Positions 23,276 through 32,591 of a stretch of 64,000 bases of DNA are shown here, one piece after another. The position numbers were made by a program, and so were the translations under genes. Below the pieces are notes generated by a model, which worked only from the letters and a program-made list of their open reading frames with translations, was not told where the DNA came from and did no database searches. The stretch's first letter is position 1; each line of letters starts with the position of its first letter. Where the stretch lies: contig NZ_JAKIHP010000003.1 in the NCBI RefSeq assembly GCF_021608265.1, positions 310,001 to 374,000 on the forward strand. The letters run 5' to 3'. Origin of the DNA: Flavobacterium wongokense (lineage in GTDB: Bacteria > Bacteroidota > Bacteroidia > Flavobacteriales > Flavobacteriaceae).

Positions 23276-23442
23276 GGTAGGTGTTTATTTCTTAAATTTA
23301 TTCTTGATTAAAACAATTAGTGAAAGTGTTTAAAGCACAACCTGGGCACTTAACTGATCAATTTGTCAGTATCTGACGTAGATTTGTCCAGCAGCGTATG
23401 AAGTAGCCGGCTACTTTTACATCATTACATGAAAGTACACTT

Positions 23443-24369
23443 ATGAAAAAAATTGCCTTTATAATTCCTCCAGCTGTTGAGATTTTAGATCTTGCGGGGC
23501 CACTGCAGGTCTTCACTGAAGCTAAATATTATGGTTTAGAGGTTGAACTTGAATTTTACGCCTATACTCCGGAAACTATCAGTAACTCAGGCTTAGCGTT
23601 TGCAAAAGTAGCAGGCTATACAGAAGCCGCTTTAAAGGAAGGCGATTATATCTTCATGCCGGGAATGAGTTTTGATTATGTCGACAGTATGCCTTTTAGG
23701 GCAGAAAAGGATTTTTTCAACTGGCTTAAGGAAATGTCCGCCAAAAAAGTGTTGGTTTGTTCGGTATGCAATGGTGCCTTTGCATTAGGCCACGCAGGTT
23801 TGCTCACTGATACAGAATGCACTACGCATTGGCGAAGGATAGACCAGTTGAAGGCAATGTTCCCAAAGGCAAAAGTGCTGACCGATATTCTTTTCAAAAA
23901 GAGCAACAACATATATACCAGTGCCGGGATTAGTTCAGGCATTGACCTGGCACTGTTTATTCTCGAAGAATTAAAGGGTGCATTCTTTACCCATAAGGTA
24001 GCAAGGGGTTTGGTAGTCTATTACAGGAGAAACGATAACCATACACAGAAAAGCATTTACCTCGATTACAGGAACCACATCCATCCAAAAATTCACGAAG
24101 TACAGGATCACATGATCAATAATCTATCGGCAGACAATAGTGTCGAAGATTTAGCCGATCTTGTCGCCATGAGTCCCCGCAATCTTAGTCGTGTCTTTAA
24201 GGAGAAAACAGGCACAACCATCATTGAATACCTTACTTTGTTAAGGGTAGAGTTTGCAAAAACATTGGTAAACAATCCCGAATACACTATTGAGTATATA
24301 GCTTCCCAATGCGGTTTCAAATCAGCACGTCAGCTGCAGCGCATCCTCAAAAATCAAAACCAGGCCTAA
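23443..24369 (+). CDS. GlxA-type regulator (DJ-1/PfpI plus AraC HTH)
   Basis: 308 residues. An N-terminal DJ-1/PfpI class I amidotransferase-like domain has 'ILDLAGPLQVFTEAK' and the nucleophile-elbow Cys in 'VLVCSVCNGAFALGHAGLL'. A C-terminal AraC-type double HTH follows ('SVEDLADLVAMSPRNLSRVF', 'EYIASQCGFKSARQLQRIL'). GlxA-family proteins are activators in which the DJ-1-like domain probably binds a small ligand. The adjacent gene encodes a double DJ-1-like protein, suggesting a shared pathway. Target genes are not shown by the sequence. Confidence 0.88.
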   Translation: MKKIAFIIPPAVEILDLAGPLQVFTEAKYYGLEVELEFYAYTPETISNSGLAFAKVAGYTEAALKEGDYIFMPGMSFDYVDSMPFRAEKDFFNWLKEMSAKKVLVCSVCNGAFALGHAGLLTDTECTTHWRRIDQLKAMFPKAKVLTDILFKKSNNIYTSAGISSGIDLALFILEELKGAFFTHKVARGLVVYYRRNDNHTQKSIYLDYRNHIHPKIHEVQDHMINNLSADNSVEDLADLVAMSPRNLSRVFKEKTGTTIIEYLTLLRVEFAKTLVNNPEYTIEYIASQCGFKSARQLQRILKNQNQA

Positions 24370-24600
24370 ACCTAAGCAGGAAAACCAATTATAAGGATTC
24401 CTTTTTTGTCTCTCATCTGAGCGGACGGGAATATTCATGTGCTAAAATTACAACCTGATAATTAGTGATAACCAATTGTTTATCTGTCCTTTTTTGACGC
24501 TTTATTGTCACGCAGGCACCAAATGCCCACCATACATTTGCCCTGTTAAACAAGTAAAAGGTTTTACCAAAACAAATAACAAAACATAAAAAGTAAAAAA

Positions 24601-25779
24601 ATGAAAGTTAAAAAAAGATTTTGGATCATAGTACCAATACTGATCCTTTCGGCAATGGTATACACAAGCTGCCAGCCATTGCGTGAATTTTACAAGGTGC
24701 CGGTATATAATGGAACTGACCAACAAAATTTAAATCCGGTTAAATACGACAGGGCTAAAAAAACGATTGTCGTCCTGGCTCATAATGACGGTACCGAAAT
24801 TTTCGATTTGATGGCGCCCTACTACCTCTTCAATACTACCGGCAGGGCAAACGTATATGTAATAGCTGAAAGGAAATCGCCAATCGTCCTGCTAAGTGGT
24901 CTGTTCATTTACCCGGACATTACCTTTGCAGAATTGGATTCCCTGAAAATAAAGCCCGATGTCATAGTTATTCCGGCTATGGTTCAGGTTTTTACCGATC
25001 CTAAATCAACCATCGTAAAATGGATTAAGGAAAAAAATACTGCCGATACAAAAATCCTGTCAGTTTGTGCCGGTTCCCTGGTCGGGGCAGCAACTGGTCT
25101 GTATGATGGCAGGCCGCTTACTACACATGCTTCTATGTTTGAGGAAAGCAGGGAAGTCTTCAAAAACCCTCAGTGGATCCAGGATGTTTCAGTCACCAAA
25201 AGCGATAATCTTTACAGCACCGCTGGAGTGTCAAATGCAGTAGAAGGCAGCCTGACCATCATCAATGAAATGTTTGGGGAAGCAACTGTACAAAAAGTAA
25301 TGCAGGATATTCACTATCCCCACAATCAAATTAAAGATAAGCATAAAAGTGTGGCCATCAAAACAGCTAATAAATTCACCATTGCAAATAAATTGTTCTT
25401 TAGGAAGAACAGAAAGGTAGGCGTGCTGCTTCAGGATGGCATTAGCGAACTCAGGCTCGCTGCCGTACTGGATTCCTATCACCGTACATTTCCATCCGCA
25501 CTGGGTACAGTTACAGCCAATGGCAATCCAATAACCTCAAAATACGGCTTGACGATTATTCCAACAAATAGGCTGAGCGACCAGGAACTCGACGAACTCC
25601 ACATTTTAGTTCCTGAAAAACTTACGGGTTCAGACAATAGTTTGTTAAAAGGCATACCCCTAATCAAATACAGTCCGGCCGCAAATCAGTATATAATCAA
25701 TGAATGCCTCCAAAGGATTCAGGAGCAGTACGGTCAGAAGTTTGAAAATATCACAAGGCTGCTTCTGGATTATAATTAA
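24601..25779 (+). CDS. Exported double DJ-1/PfpI-family protein
   Basis: 392 residues. An N-terminal membrane anchor or lipoprotein signal ('ILILSAMVYTSC') precedes two DJ-1/PfpI-like halves. The first has 'TEIFDLMAPYYLFNTTG' and the elbow 'ILSVCAGSLVGAATGLYDGR' (Cys conserved) and 'TTHASMFEES'. The second (about 265-390) starts 'KVGVLLQDGISELRLAAVLDSY' and lacks the Cys. It follows the GlxA-type regulator by 231 nt. Periplasmic location is likely. The substrate is unknown. Confidence 0.78.
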   Translation: MKVKKRFWIIVPILILSAMVYTSCQPLREFYKVPVYNGTDQQNLNPVKYDRAKKTIVVLAHNDGTEIFDLMAPYYLFNTTGRANVYVIAERKSPIVLLSGLFIYPDITFAELDSLKIKPDVIVIPAMVQVFTDPKSTIVKWIKEKNTADTKILSVCAGSLVGAATGLYDGRPLTTHASMFEESREVFKNPQWIQDVSVTKSDNLYSTAGVSNAVEGSLTIINEMFGEATVQKVMQDIHYPHNQIKDKHKSVAIKTANKFTIANKLFFRKNRKVGVLLQDGISELRLAAVLDSYHRTFPSALGTVTANGNPITSKYGLTIIPTNRLSDQELDELHILVPEKLTGSDNSLLKGIPLIKYSPAANQYIINECLQRIQEQYGQKFENITRLLLDYN

Positions 25780-25851
25780 ACCTGTCTGACTATAAAATCC
25801 GAAGTTTCAATTATCAATCACTAATCATAACCCTAAAAAATTAACTAAACA

Positions 25852-25885
25852 TTGTTAAAATTATAACAAAGAATAATTAATTTTG
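25852..25885 (+). promoter_or_regulatory. Promoter of the Cys-rich secreted protein gene
   Basis: TTG (25852-25854), 23 nt, then TAATTTTG (25878-25885), matching the Bacteroidota pattern. It supports the ATG at 25904 and argues against the TTG at 25883 as a start. Confidence 0.6.
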
Positions 25886-25903
25886 TACCAGTTTGTTTTA
25901 CAA

Positions 25904-26278
25904 ATGAAAAAAATATACATCATAACATTCATAACACTCTGTTTCTTCCTGATGCCGTCAGCAACATTTGCTTGTGGCAGCGGTAAGGATTCCTGTAAAA
26001 AAGAGATGTCCTCCAAAAAGGCAGAAAAAAAGAATTGTTGCGGTAACGATAAAGATTCCAAAAATAAGGACCATAAAGGATGTAAAGGCAATTGCGGCCA
26101 TTCCCAATGTAATTGTTCGTCAATTTGTTCTGTTACACCCTTAACTTTATTCACAGAATTCGTTTTTGAAAACAACACGCCCAACGATGCTGTAATTAAA
26201 AGAACAAGATTCTCCTATACGGCACCATCAATCTCCGAGGGCTACTATTCAATTTGGCTGATTCCCAAAATAAGCTAA
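25904..26278 (+). CDS. Small secreted Cys/Lys-rich protein, possible metal binder
   Basis: About 124 residues. A signal peptide ('TFITLCFFLMPSATFA') is followed by a Cys- and Lys-rich stretch: 'CGSGKDSCKKEM', 'KKNCCGNDKDSK', 'HKGCKGNCGHSQCNCSSIC'. Eleven or so cysteines lie in about 55 residues, a plausible metal-binding patch. The C-terminus is hydrophobic and short. It opens the copper-type cluster. No known family is recognised. Confidence 0.75.
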   Translation: MKKIYIITFITLCFFLMPSATFACGSGKDSCKKEMSSKKAEKKNCCGNDKDSKNKDHKGCKGNCGHSQCNCSSICSVTPLTLFTEFVFENNTPNDAVIKRTRFSYTAPSISEGYYSIWLIPKIS

Positions 26279-26474
26279 ATTCAATTTCTTGACAGCCATA
26301 GGTGTGTCAAATCCGTAGCGGTTCCGCTATTCAATTACACGGTTTAATATTGTTTATCGATGACATTGTTCAAGGTGTTATAACATCGCTATCTGCATTA
26401 AGCTGTTTATTAAAATCAAATTATTTTATCAATCAATCAAAGTGCATCACTTTGGTTACAAACATTATTTAAAA

Positions 26475-27344
26475 ATGAAAAATTCATTTATGAAAATAGT
26501 GATGGCAATTACTGTATTGCTGTCAACAACAATCAATGCACAAATCAAAAACGCAACTACCGAACAGGTAAAGATATACGGCAACTGCGGAATGTGCAAA
26601 GCAAAAATCGAAAAGGCAGGCAGCATCAAAAAAATTGCAAATGTCGATTGGAACCATGACACCCAAATGGCTACGCTAACCTACGATTCGAAAAAGACAA
26701 ATCAGGACGAAATACTCAAAAGGATCGCCTTGGCGGGTTACGACAGTGATAAATTCCTCGCTCCCGACGATGTTTACAGTAATCTCCACGGTTGTTGCCA
26801 ATATGATAGGGTAGCAAAAACATCGGCAAATAAAGAAGCAGATGCTGCTGCAGCTAGTGAAGACCATTCAAACCACGACCATTCAGGAACAACAGCAACA
26901 GAAACGCAAAAGGAAAACCAATTGGAAGCTGTTTTCGATAAATACTTCGGGGTAAAGGATGCGCTAATCGCTTCCGATGGCAGCAAAGCAGCCATAGTTT
27001 CAAAAGAACTTTTAACCGCAGTCAATGCTGTAAAAATGGACAAACTTGATATGGAAGTTCATACGGTATGGATGAAAGTATTAAATACAATAAAGGAAGA
27101 TGCCGAACACATTTCAGACACTAAGGATGTAAAGCATCAGCGCGATCATTTCGCAACATTGTCCAAAGACATGTATACACTGATAAAAGCTTCCAGGTAT
27201 GAAACACCGGTATATTTTCAATTCTGCCCGATGTTCAATGATGGTAAAGGCGCTAACTGGTTGAGTAAGGAAGCTGCTGTTAAAAATCCATACTACGGCG
27301 CAGCGATGCTGAGCTGTGGTAAAATAGTCGAAACAATCAAATAG
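26475..27344 (+). CDS. HMA domain fused to DUF3347 (copper-binding periplasmic protein)
   Basis: About 289 residues from the ATG at 26475; an upstream TTG is less likely because the signal peptide starts at 'MKNSFMKIVMAITVLL'. A heavy-metal-associated domain has 'IYGNCGMCKAKIEKAGS'. A His-rich linker ('EDHSNHDHSG') leads to DUF3347 (about 145-289): 'VFDKYFGVKDALIASDG', 'YFQFCPMFNDGKGANWL', 'NPYYGAAMLSCGKI'. DUF3347 occurs in CusB-type copper efflux proteins of this phylum. It starts the main metal operon; the thioredoxin-like gene follows after 5 nt. Confidence 0.88.
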   Translation: MKNSFMKIVMAITVLLSTTINAQIKNATTEQVKIYGNCGMCKAKIEKAGSIKKIANVDWNHDTQMATLTYDSKKTNQDEILKRIALAGYDSDKFLAPDDVYSNLHGCCQYDRVAKTSANKEADAAAASEDHSNHDHSGTTATETQKENQLEAVFDKYFGVKDALIASDGSKAAIVSKELLTAVNAVKMDKLDMEVHTVWMKVLNTIKEDAEHISDTKDVKHQRDHFATLSKDMYTLIKASRYETPVYFQFCPMFNDGKGANWLSKEAAVKNPYYGAAMLSCGKIVETIK

Positions 27345-27349
27345 GAAAA

Positions 27350-27817
27350 ATGAGGACAATACTTTTTATAATCCTTTTACTGGCAAACACTTCAATTGTC
27401 ACTGCCCAGCTTAAGATTGGCGATGCTCTACCGGAGGTTGCATTGAAAAATCAAAACAATGAGGTCGTGGGCATCAGCCAACCCCAGGGGAAACTCTTAC
27501 TAATCGATTTCTGGGCATCATGGTGCGCCCCGTGCAGGTTGGCAAATAAAAAATTAGTGAAGTTTCACAACAGCTTGAGTGCAGATAAAATCCAGATCTT
27601 CGGAATTTCAATTGACACCGATAAATCGAAGTGGATAAAAGCAATAGAAAAAGACAATCTGAAATTCACCCAGCTGATAGATCCTAGTGGCTTTGATGCA
27701 GGCACAGCCATACGGTTTGGTGTAGAAGCATTGCCTGCTAAATTTCTATTTACCGAAAAAGGGATTTTAATAGCCATTAATCCAACAGAAGAAGAAATAA
27801 TCAAATATTTAAATTAA
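27350..27817 (+). CDS. TlpA/ResA-like thioredoxin-family protein
   Basis: 155 residues with a signal peptide. The active site is 'IDFWASWCAPCRLANKKL' (WCAPC), followed by 'IFGISIDTDKSKWIKAIEKD' and the cis-Pro region 'GVEALPAKFLF'. It would reduce or reshuffle thiols in the periplasm, useful for keeping Cys-rich metal chaperones reduced. It lies 5 nt after the HMA-DUF3347 gene and 5 nt before an HMA gene, clearly one operon. Confidence 0.9.
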   Translation: MRTILFIILLLANTSIVTAQLKIGDALPEVALKNQNNEVVGISQPQGKLLLIDFWASWCAPCRLANKKLVKFHNSLSADKIQIFGISIDTDKSKWIKAIEKDNLKFTQLIDPSGFDAGTAIRFGVEALPAKFLFTEKGILIAINPTEEEIIKYLN

Positions 27818-27822
27818 AAAAA

Positions 27823-28323
27823 ATGAAAATCATCAATAATCTATACACACTTGTAGCGACCCTGCTTTTACTGACAGGTCTTGATGCAAATGCACAAATT
27901 TCAAAAGCAGAAATCAGGGCAACTGGGCTTACGTGTTCCATGTGTTCCAATGCCATAAACAAACAGCTTAAAAGCCTTCCCGAAGTCGTGGAGGTAGCAA
28001 CAGATTTAAACACCAATACGTTTGTGGTAACCCTTACCCCGGGCAATACCTTAAGTCCAAAGGTATTTAAGGACAAAGTCGAAAAGGCAGGGTTCTTTAT
28101 TGGGTCTTTGGTTTTAACGACAAAATCAGATACGGTTAAACAGCCTGCCTATGTTTTGGTCAATAAGGCTTCAGCTGGTGATGCCGATATCCAGATCCAG
28201 GTTCTCGATAAAGGGTATGTAACCGAAAAGGAATTCAAAAAATTATCCAAATCATTCAAAAATGTTGAGACCTATGCAGTAAGCAATGAGGATGATTTTC
28301 ACATTAAGGTGCTCAACCAATGA
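27823..28323 (+). CDS. Periplasmic HMA-domain protein
   Basis: 166 residues. A signal peptide ends near 'GLDANAQ'. An HMA-type domain has 'RATGLTCSMCSNAINKQLKSL' (CxxC) and ends with 'DKVEKAGFFIGSLVL'. The last ~65 residues form a further small domain without Cys. Copper or other soft-metal binding is expected. Its stop overlaps the start of the next gene (ATGA), so the barrel protein is coupled to it. Confidence 0.82.
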   Translation: MKIINNLYTLVATLLLLTGLDANAQISKAEIRATGLTCSMCSNAINKQLKSLPEVVEVATDLNTNTFVVTLTPGNTLSPKVFKDKVEKAGFFIGSLVLTTKSDTVKQPAYVLVNKASAGDADIQIQVLDKGYVTEKEFKKLSKSFKNVETYAVSNEDDFHIKVLNQ

Positions 28324-29153
28324 AAAAGATAGTCCTCCTCCTACTCGTTTTTGTATTTCAAAACAGCTATAGCCAGGAATTATTTGTGGTCACCGACCCG
28401 GCAAGTAATGTTCCCGCAAATACCCTCAGTGTTAGAATTGCACAATCCCGCTTCAAGGAAGAATTCGAAACTGGTTTTAATTATCACTTAATACCAGAAA
28501 TCACCTATGGCGTAAACAAAAATCTGATGTTTAGGGCATCTGCATTTTTAAGCGATCGTTCAAAAAGCCTGAAGACCGAAGGCGCAAGTTTATATACCAA
28601 ATACCGTTTCTATTCCACAGACGATCTGAACAGTCACTTCCGCCTGGCAGCTTTTGGAAGATATAGTATCAACAACTCTGACATCCACCAGGAACAAATT
28701 GAAATCAACGGGCACAATACCGGGTTCGAAACAGGTCTGGTTGCTACCAAACTGATTAAAAAAGTAGCAATCAGCGCTTCAGTCAGTTTTGAAAAAGCAT
28801 TGGATAATAAACCCGACTATCAGTTCCCTGATGAATTTGGCAACAATGCCACAAATTATACTTTGTCTTTCGGTAAGTTGATGTATCCAAAAAAATACAA
28901 TAACTTTAAGCAGACAAACATTAACCTGATGGTTGAATTTGTCGGACAGACAATTAATGAAAATGGTAAATCATCTTTAGACGTTGTCCCTGCAATTCAA
29001 TTTATTTTCAACAGCCAGGCACGCTTAGACCTTGCCTACAGGCGTGAATTGATGAGTTCAATGCTGCGTTCGGCGCCAAACGGATTTTACCTTAATATCG
29101 AATACAATTTCTTCAATTTTTTACAGGCAAATAAAAAAGAAGAAGGAAAATAA
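28320..29153 (+). CDS. Outer-membrane beta-barrel protein of the metal cluster
   Basis: 277 residues. A signal peptide ('IVLLLLVFVFQNSYSQ') precedes a mature part made of alternating amphipathic strands ending in an aromatic residue ('YLNIEYNFFNF'). It has 'ITYGVNKNLMFRASAFLSD', 'TKYRFYSTDDLNSHFRLAAF', features of a transporter-like outer-membrane barrel found in metal clusters of this phylum. The 4-nt overlap with the HMA gene implies common expression. Substrate is unknown. Confidence 0.75.
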   Translation: MKKIVLLLLVFVFQNSYSQELFVVTDPASNVPANTLSVRIAQSRFKEEFETGFNYHLIPEITYGVNKNLMFRASAFLSDRSKSLKTEGASLYTKYRFYSTDDLNSHFRLAAFGRYSINNSDIHQEQIEINGHNTGFETGLVATKLIKKVAISASVSFEKALDNKPDYQFPDEFGNNATNYTLSFGKLMYPKKYNNFKQTNINLMVEFVGQTINENGKSSLDVVPAIQFIFNSQARLDLAYRRELMSSMLRSAPNGFYLNIEYNFFNFLQANKKEEGK

Positions 29154-29237
29154 GTCACAATTATAGAAGACACTTTAACGATTGCCATGCTCATTGCCGC
29201 GGCGTAATCAAAATACTAATTTAAAAAATACAAAATC

Positions 29238-29486
29238 ATGAAAAATTTAATGTTCTTATCAGTAATTCTATTAGTAATCGTAGGTTGCAATTCCAAAACA
29301 AAAACGGAAACAACCGATAATGCACCAACATTACAAACCGTTGATACCACAACGGCCGATACGGCTGCCATCCAAAAACCCGTAGCAGAACAATTGTATG
29401 CCTGCCCAATGCACCCTGAAGTACAGGGAAAAAAAGGGGAAGAATGTTCAAAATGCGGTATGGAACTTACCGAACCTGTAAAGTAA
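29238..29486 (+). CDS. Heavy-metal-binding (HMBD) lipoprotein
   Basis: 82 residues. A lipoprotein signal ('VILLVIVGC') is followed by a Thr-rich linker and the HMBD motif 'YACPMHPEVQGKKGEECSKC' with its closing GMEL. This CPMHPE...CxxCGM domain binds copper or related metals and also occurs at the start of the multicopper oxidase downstream. It precedes the DUF305 gene by 7 nt. Confidence 0.9.
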   Translation: MKNLMFLSVILLVIVGCNSKTKTETTDNAPTLQTVDTTTADTAAIQKPVAEQLYACPMHPEVQGKKGEECSKCGMELTEPVK

Positions 29487-29493
29487 AACGGTT

Positions 29494-29982
29494 ATGGAAA
29501 ATCACATGAACCACAGTAACGGCGGAATGCATCATTATGGCAGGCTGCTTATAATGATTGTCCTTTCATTTGTAGCGATGTACATTTTAATGTACTCCAT
29601 GGTAGACCGGTTTGAAAATGTCATCCCGAATGTCAATCAAATATATATGGCAGGCTTGATGACCATGCCAATGGTGATAATTGAACTTCTGGTTATGGGT
29701 GCAATGTATAAAAATAAAAAAGCCAATTTAGGCATTATGGCAATCAGTGCAGTCGCACTGGTTGCTTTCTTTTTTGCAATACGCTCGCAGGTCGCAGTCG
29801 GTGACAAACAATTTTTGAAATCAATGATTCCACACCACGCGGCGGCGGTCCTAATGGTAAAAGAGGCGAATCTGAGCGATCCGGAAATAAAGGAATTGGC
29901 CACGAAGATCATTACGAGTCAGGAGGCTGAAATAGCACAGATGAAAGCCAAAATCGAGGAACTTGAAAATGCAAAACCATGA
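29494..29982 (+). CDS. DUF305 membrane protein
   Basis: 162 residues. After a His/Met-rich start ('MENHMNHSNGGMHHYG') come about three membrane segments and a DUF305 core: 'FLKSMIPHHAAAVLMVKEA' and 'IITSQEAEIAQMKAKIEELE'. DUF305 proteins with the 'MIPHHxxAVxM' motif are frequent in copper and silver resistance loci. It overlaps the multicopper oxidase gene by 4 nt. Confidence 0.9.
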   Translation: MENHMNHSNGGMHHYGRLLIMIVLSFVAMYILMYSMVDRFENVIPNVNQIYMAGLMTMPMVIIELLVMGAMYKNKKANLGIMAISAVALVAFFFAIRSQVAVGDKQFLKSMIPHHAAAVLMVKEANLSDPEIKELATKIITSQEAEIAQMKAKIEELENAKP

Positions 29983-32540
29983 TGATAAAGAAGCTCCTTT
30001 TAATAGTCACCTTTGTGCTGTGCGCACCTCTGGCGCAGGCGCAAACCATTAGCTACACCTGTTCCATGCATCCCGAAATCCATTCTCCAAAACCGGGAAA
30101 ATGTCCCAAATGCGGAATGGCACTGATAAAGGAAAAACCAAAGGCCGCTAAACCCGCTAAACCAAAAGTGGCAGCGCCTGCAAAAAAGGCAGCAACCGAA
30201 AAAGCGAAAGCTACATCTTCAGATAACATAAATCCGGAGAAGGGACATGATATGAAAACCATGGAGAAGGTAACAGTGAATCCACCACTCAGGAAAAGAG
30301 TGATAAAGGATGAGCCTCCCAAAGTTGTCCGTTACGACTTATATGTTCGCGATACGGTTGTGAATTTTTCCGGAAAATCACGAAGGGCAATTGCCGTGAA
30401 CGGACAAATACCAATGCCTACCCTAACATTTACTGAAGGCGATACCGCAGAGATTTATGTCCATAACGAACTTGATGAAGAAACATCATTACACTGGCAC
30501 GGTCTCTTTTTACCCAATAAGGAAGATGGCGTGCCCAACCTTACCCAAATGCCAATAAAACCAAACAGTACCTACAAATATTCCTTTCCAATCCGCCAGC
30601 ATGGCACGCATTGGTACCACAGCCATTCCGAATTGCAGGAGCAAATCGGTATGTACGGTTCATTTGTAATGAACAAACGAAACTCCGATCCTAATTTCCG
30701 TGAAGGTATCGATGACCTTCCAACCATTCCGATTGTGTTAAGCGAATGGACAGATATTAAACCCGAAAATGTACATAGGATGCTGCACAATGCTTCCGAT
30801 TGGTTTGCCATAAAAAAAGGAACGACCCAAAGCTATGGCGAAGCTATTGCACAGGGGTATTTCAAAACCAAGGTCATCAACGAATGGAAGCGCATGAACG
30901 CAATGGATGTAAGTGATGTTTACTATGAGAAGTTTCTAATCAACGGTAAAAATGAAAGCCAGCTTTCGCAATTCAAGGCAGGAGATAAAGTAAGGTTACG
31001 GGTATCCAATGGAGGCGCTTCCAGTAATTTCTGGCTTACCTATGCCGGAGGCAAAATTACCGTTGTCGCCAGTGATGGTAATGATGTCGAGCCTGTTGAA
31101 GTAGACCGTTTACTTATTGCGGTCTCCGAAACCTATGACGTTATACTTAGCATTCCGGCAGAAAACACTTCCTATGAGTTTTTGGCAACACCCGAAGACA
31201 GGACAAAATCTACTTCACTCTATATTGGTAGTGGTATAAAACAGCTCACCTCACCCTTACCCAAACTAAAATACTTTGAAGGAATGCAGATGATGAACGA
31301 TATGATGAAGATGAATGGCGACCTCGACGATATGGGAATGCAGATGTCGTTGAACCAGATGGACATGAACGCCGTAATGTATCCTGAGATTACAGGCCCA
31401 CAGGAAAAAGGTTCCAAAAAAATGCCAATGCAAATGGACAAAGGAAAAACGCAAGAAACCTCCGATAAGACCCACGACATGCACAACATGGATAACAAGT
31501 ACAAACCCAATGCGCTTGCCGATATAGTGACATTAAATTATGCAATGCTGAAATCCCCAACAAGCACGGCGCTTTCAAAAGATGCTCCGGTTAGGGAACT
31601 CAAATTTGAGCTTACGGGAAATATGAACCGCTATGTCTGGAGCCTCGATAATAAAGTGGTTTCCGAATCCGACAAGATCCTGATTAAAAAGGGAGAGATT
31701 TTACGCATTGTATTACATAATAATTCCATGATGCGGCACCCAATGCATTTGCATGGCCATGATTTCAGGGTCATCAACGGTCAGGGTGATTTCGCTCCTC
31801 TCAAAAATATTATTGACATCATGCCAATGGAGACCGATACCATTGAATTCGCAGCGAGTGAAGACGGAGGCGACTGGTTCTTTCACTGTCATATCCTCTA
31901 CCACATGATGGCGGGAATGGGCAGGATTTTTTCCTATGAAAATTCACCACCCAATCCTGAAATACCAAACCCAAAATTAGCGCAACGTAAATTATTTGCA
32001 GATGACAGGGAATTCCATTTTATGGCAGAAAATGATTTTGCCACAAACGGAAATGATGGTATGGCTATGTTAAGCAACACACGCTGGAGTATCGGTACGG
32101 AGTGGCGATTGGGTTATAACAATATGCACGGTTACGAAACAGAAACGCATATCGGGCGGTACATTGGTAAAATGCAATGGCTGATGCCTTTCATAGGCTT
32201 CGATTGGCGCTACAGGGAAATGGAAGAAGGTGAAATGGAAGAAAATATTTTCGGCCAGTCAAATACCAAAGACAAACGTTCCGTTTTCAGTGCAGGATTA
32301 GAGTATACCCTGCCAATGCTGATAAAGGCACAGGCTGAGGTATTTACCGATGGCAATTTCAGGTTCCAGTTAGAAAGAATGGACATACCGGTTTCTAAAA
32401 GAATCAGAATGGACTTGATGTGGAATACCGATAAGGAATACATGGCAGGATTACGCTACATTATCGAAAGGAATTTTAGCGCCCGGACACATTACGACAG
32501 CGATATGGGATTTGGCGTAGGTGTAAACCTTAATTATTAA
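29979..32540 (+). CDS. CopA-type multicopper oxidase with N-terminal HMBD and C-terminal CopB-like barrel
   Basis: 853 residues. Signal peptide; HMBD 'YTCSMHPEIHSPKPGKCPKC' (about 26-45); an Ala/Lys/Pro-rich linker; then three cupredoxin domains with copper ligands in 'LHWHGLF', 'HGTHWYHSHSELQEQIGMYG', 'MRHPMHLHGHDF' and 'WFFHCHILYHMMAGMG'. A Met-rich loop lies in the middle ('GMQMSLNQMDMNAVMYPE'). The last ~160 residues resemble CopB ('GTEWRLGYNNMHGYETETH', 'LMWNTDKEYMAGLRYI'), so CopA and CopB seem joined. It probably oxidises Cu(I) in the periplasm. The gene overlaps DUF305 by 4 nt. Confidence 0.9.
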   Translation: MMIKKLLLIVTFVLCAPLAQAQTISYTCSMHPEIHSPKPGKCPKCGMALIKEKPKAAKPAKPKVAAPAKKAATEKAKATSSDNINPEKGHDMKTMEKVTVNPPLRKRVIKDEPPKVVRYDLYVRDTVVNFSGKSRRAIAVNGQIPMPTLTFTEGDTAEIYVHNELDEETSLHWHGLFLPNKEDGVPNLTQMPIKPNSTYKYSFPIRQHGTHWYHSHSELQEQIGMYGSFVMNKRNSDPNFREGIDDLPTIPIVLSEWTDIKPENVHRMLHNASDWFAIKKGTTQSYGEAIAQGYFKTKVINEWKRMNAMDVSDVYYEKFLINGKNESQLSQFKAGDKVRLRVSNGGASSNFWLTYAGGKITVVASDGNDVEPVEVDRLLIAVSETYDVILSIPAENTSYEFLATPEDRTKSTSLYIGSGIKQLTSPLPKLKYFEGMQMMNDMMKMNGDLDDMGMQMSLNQMDMNAVMYPEITGPQEKGSKKMPMQMDKGKTQETSDKTHDMHNMDNKYKPNALADIVTLNYAMLKSPTSTALSKDAPVRELKFELTGNMNRYVWSLDNKVVSESDKILIKKGEILRIVLHNNSMMRHPMHLHGHDFRVINGQGDFAPLKNIIDIMPMETDTIEFAASEDGGDWFFHCHILYHMMAGMGRIFSYENSPPNPEIPNPKLAQRKLFADDREFHFMAENDFATNGNDGMAMLSNTRWSIGTEWRLGYNNMHGYETETHIGRYIGKMQWLMPFIGFDWRYREMEEGEMEENIFGQSNTKDKRSVFSAGLEYTLPMLIKAQAEVFTDGNFRFQLERMDIPVSKRIRMDLMWNTDKEYMAGLRYIIERNFSARTHYDSDMGFGVGVNLNY

Positions 32541-32591
32541 AAAAAATCAATATATTAGCTAACTATCTAATAATTAATAAAAATTAAAAAG

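Noticed and set aside
31220..31510. Minus-strand frames rich in His/Cys inside the multicopper oxidase gene
   Set aside because: They are reverse readings of the Met-rich loop of the oxidase and its own frame is far better supported.
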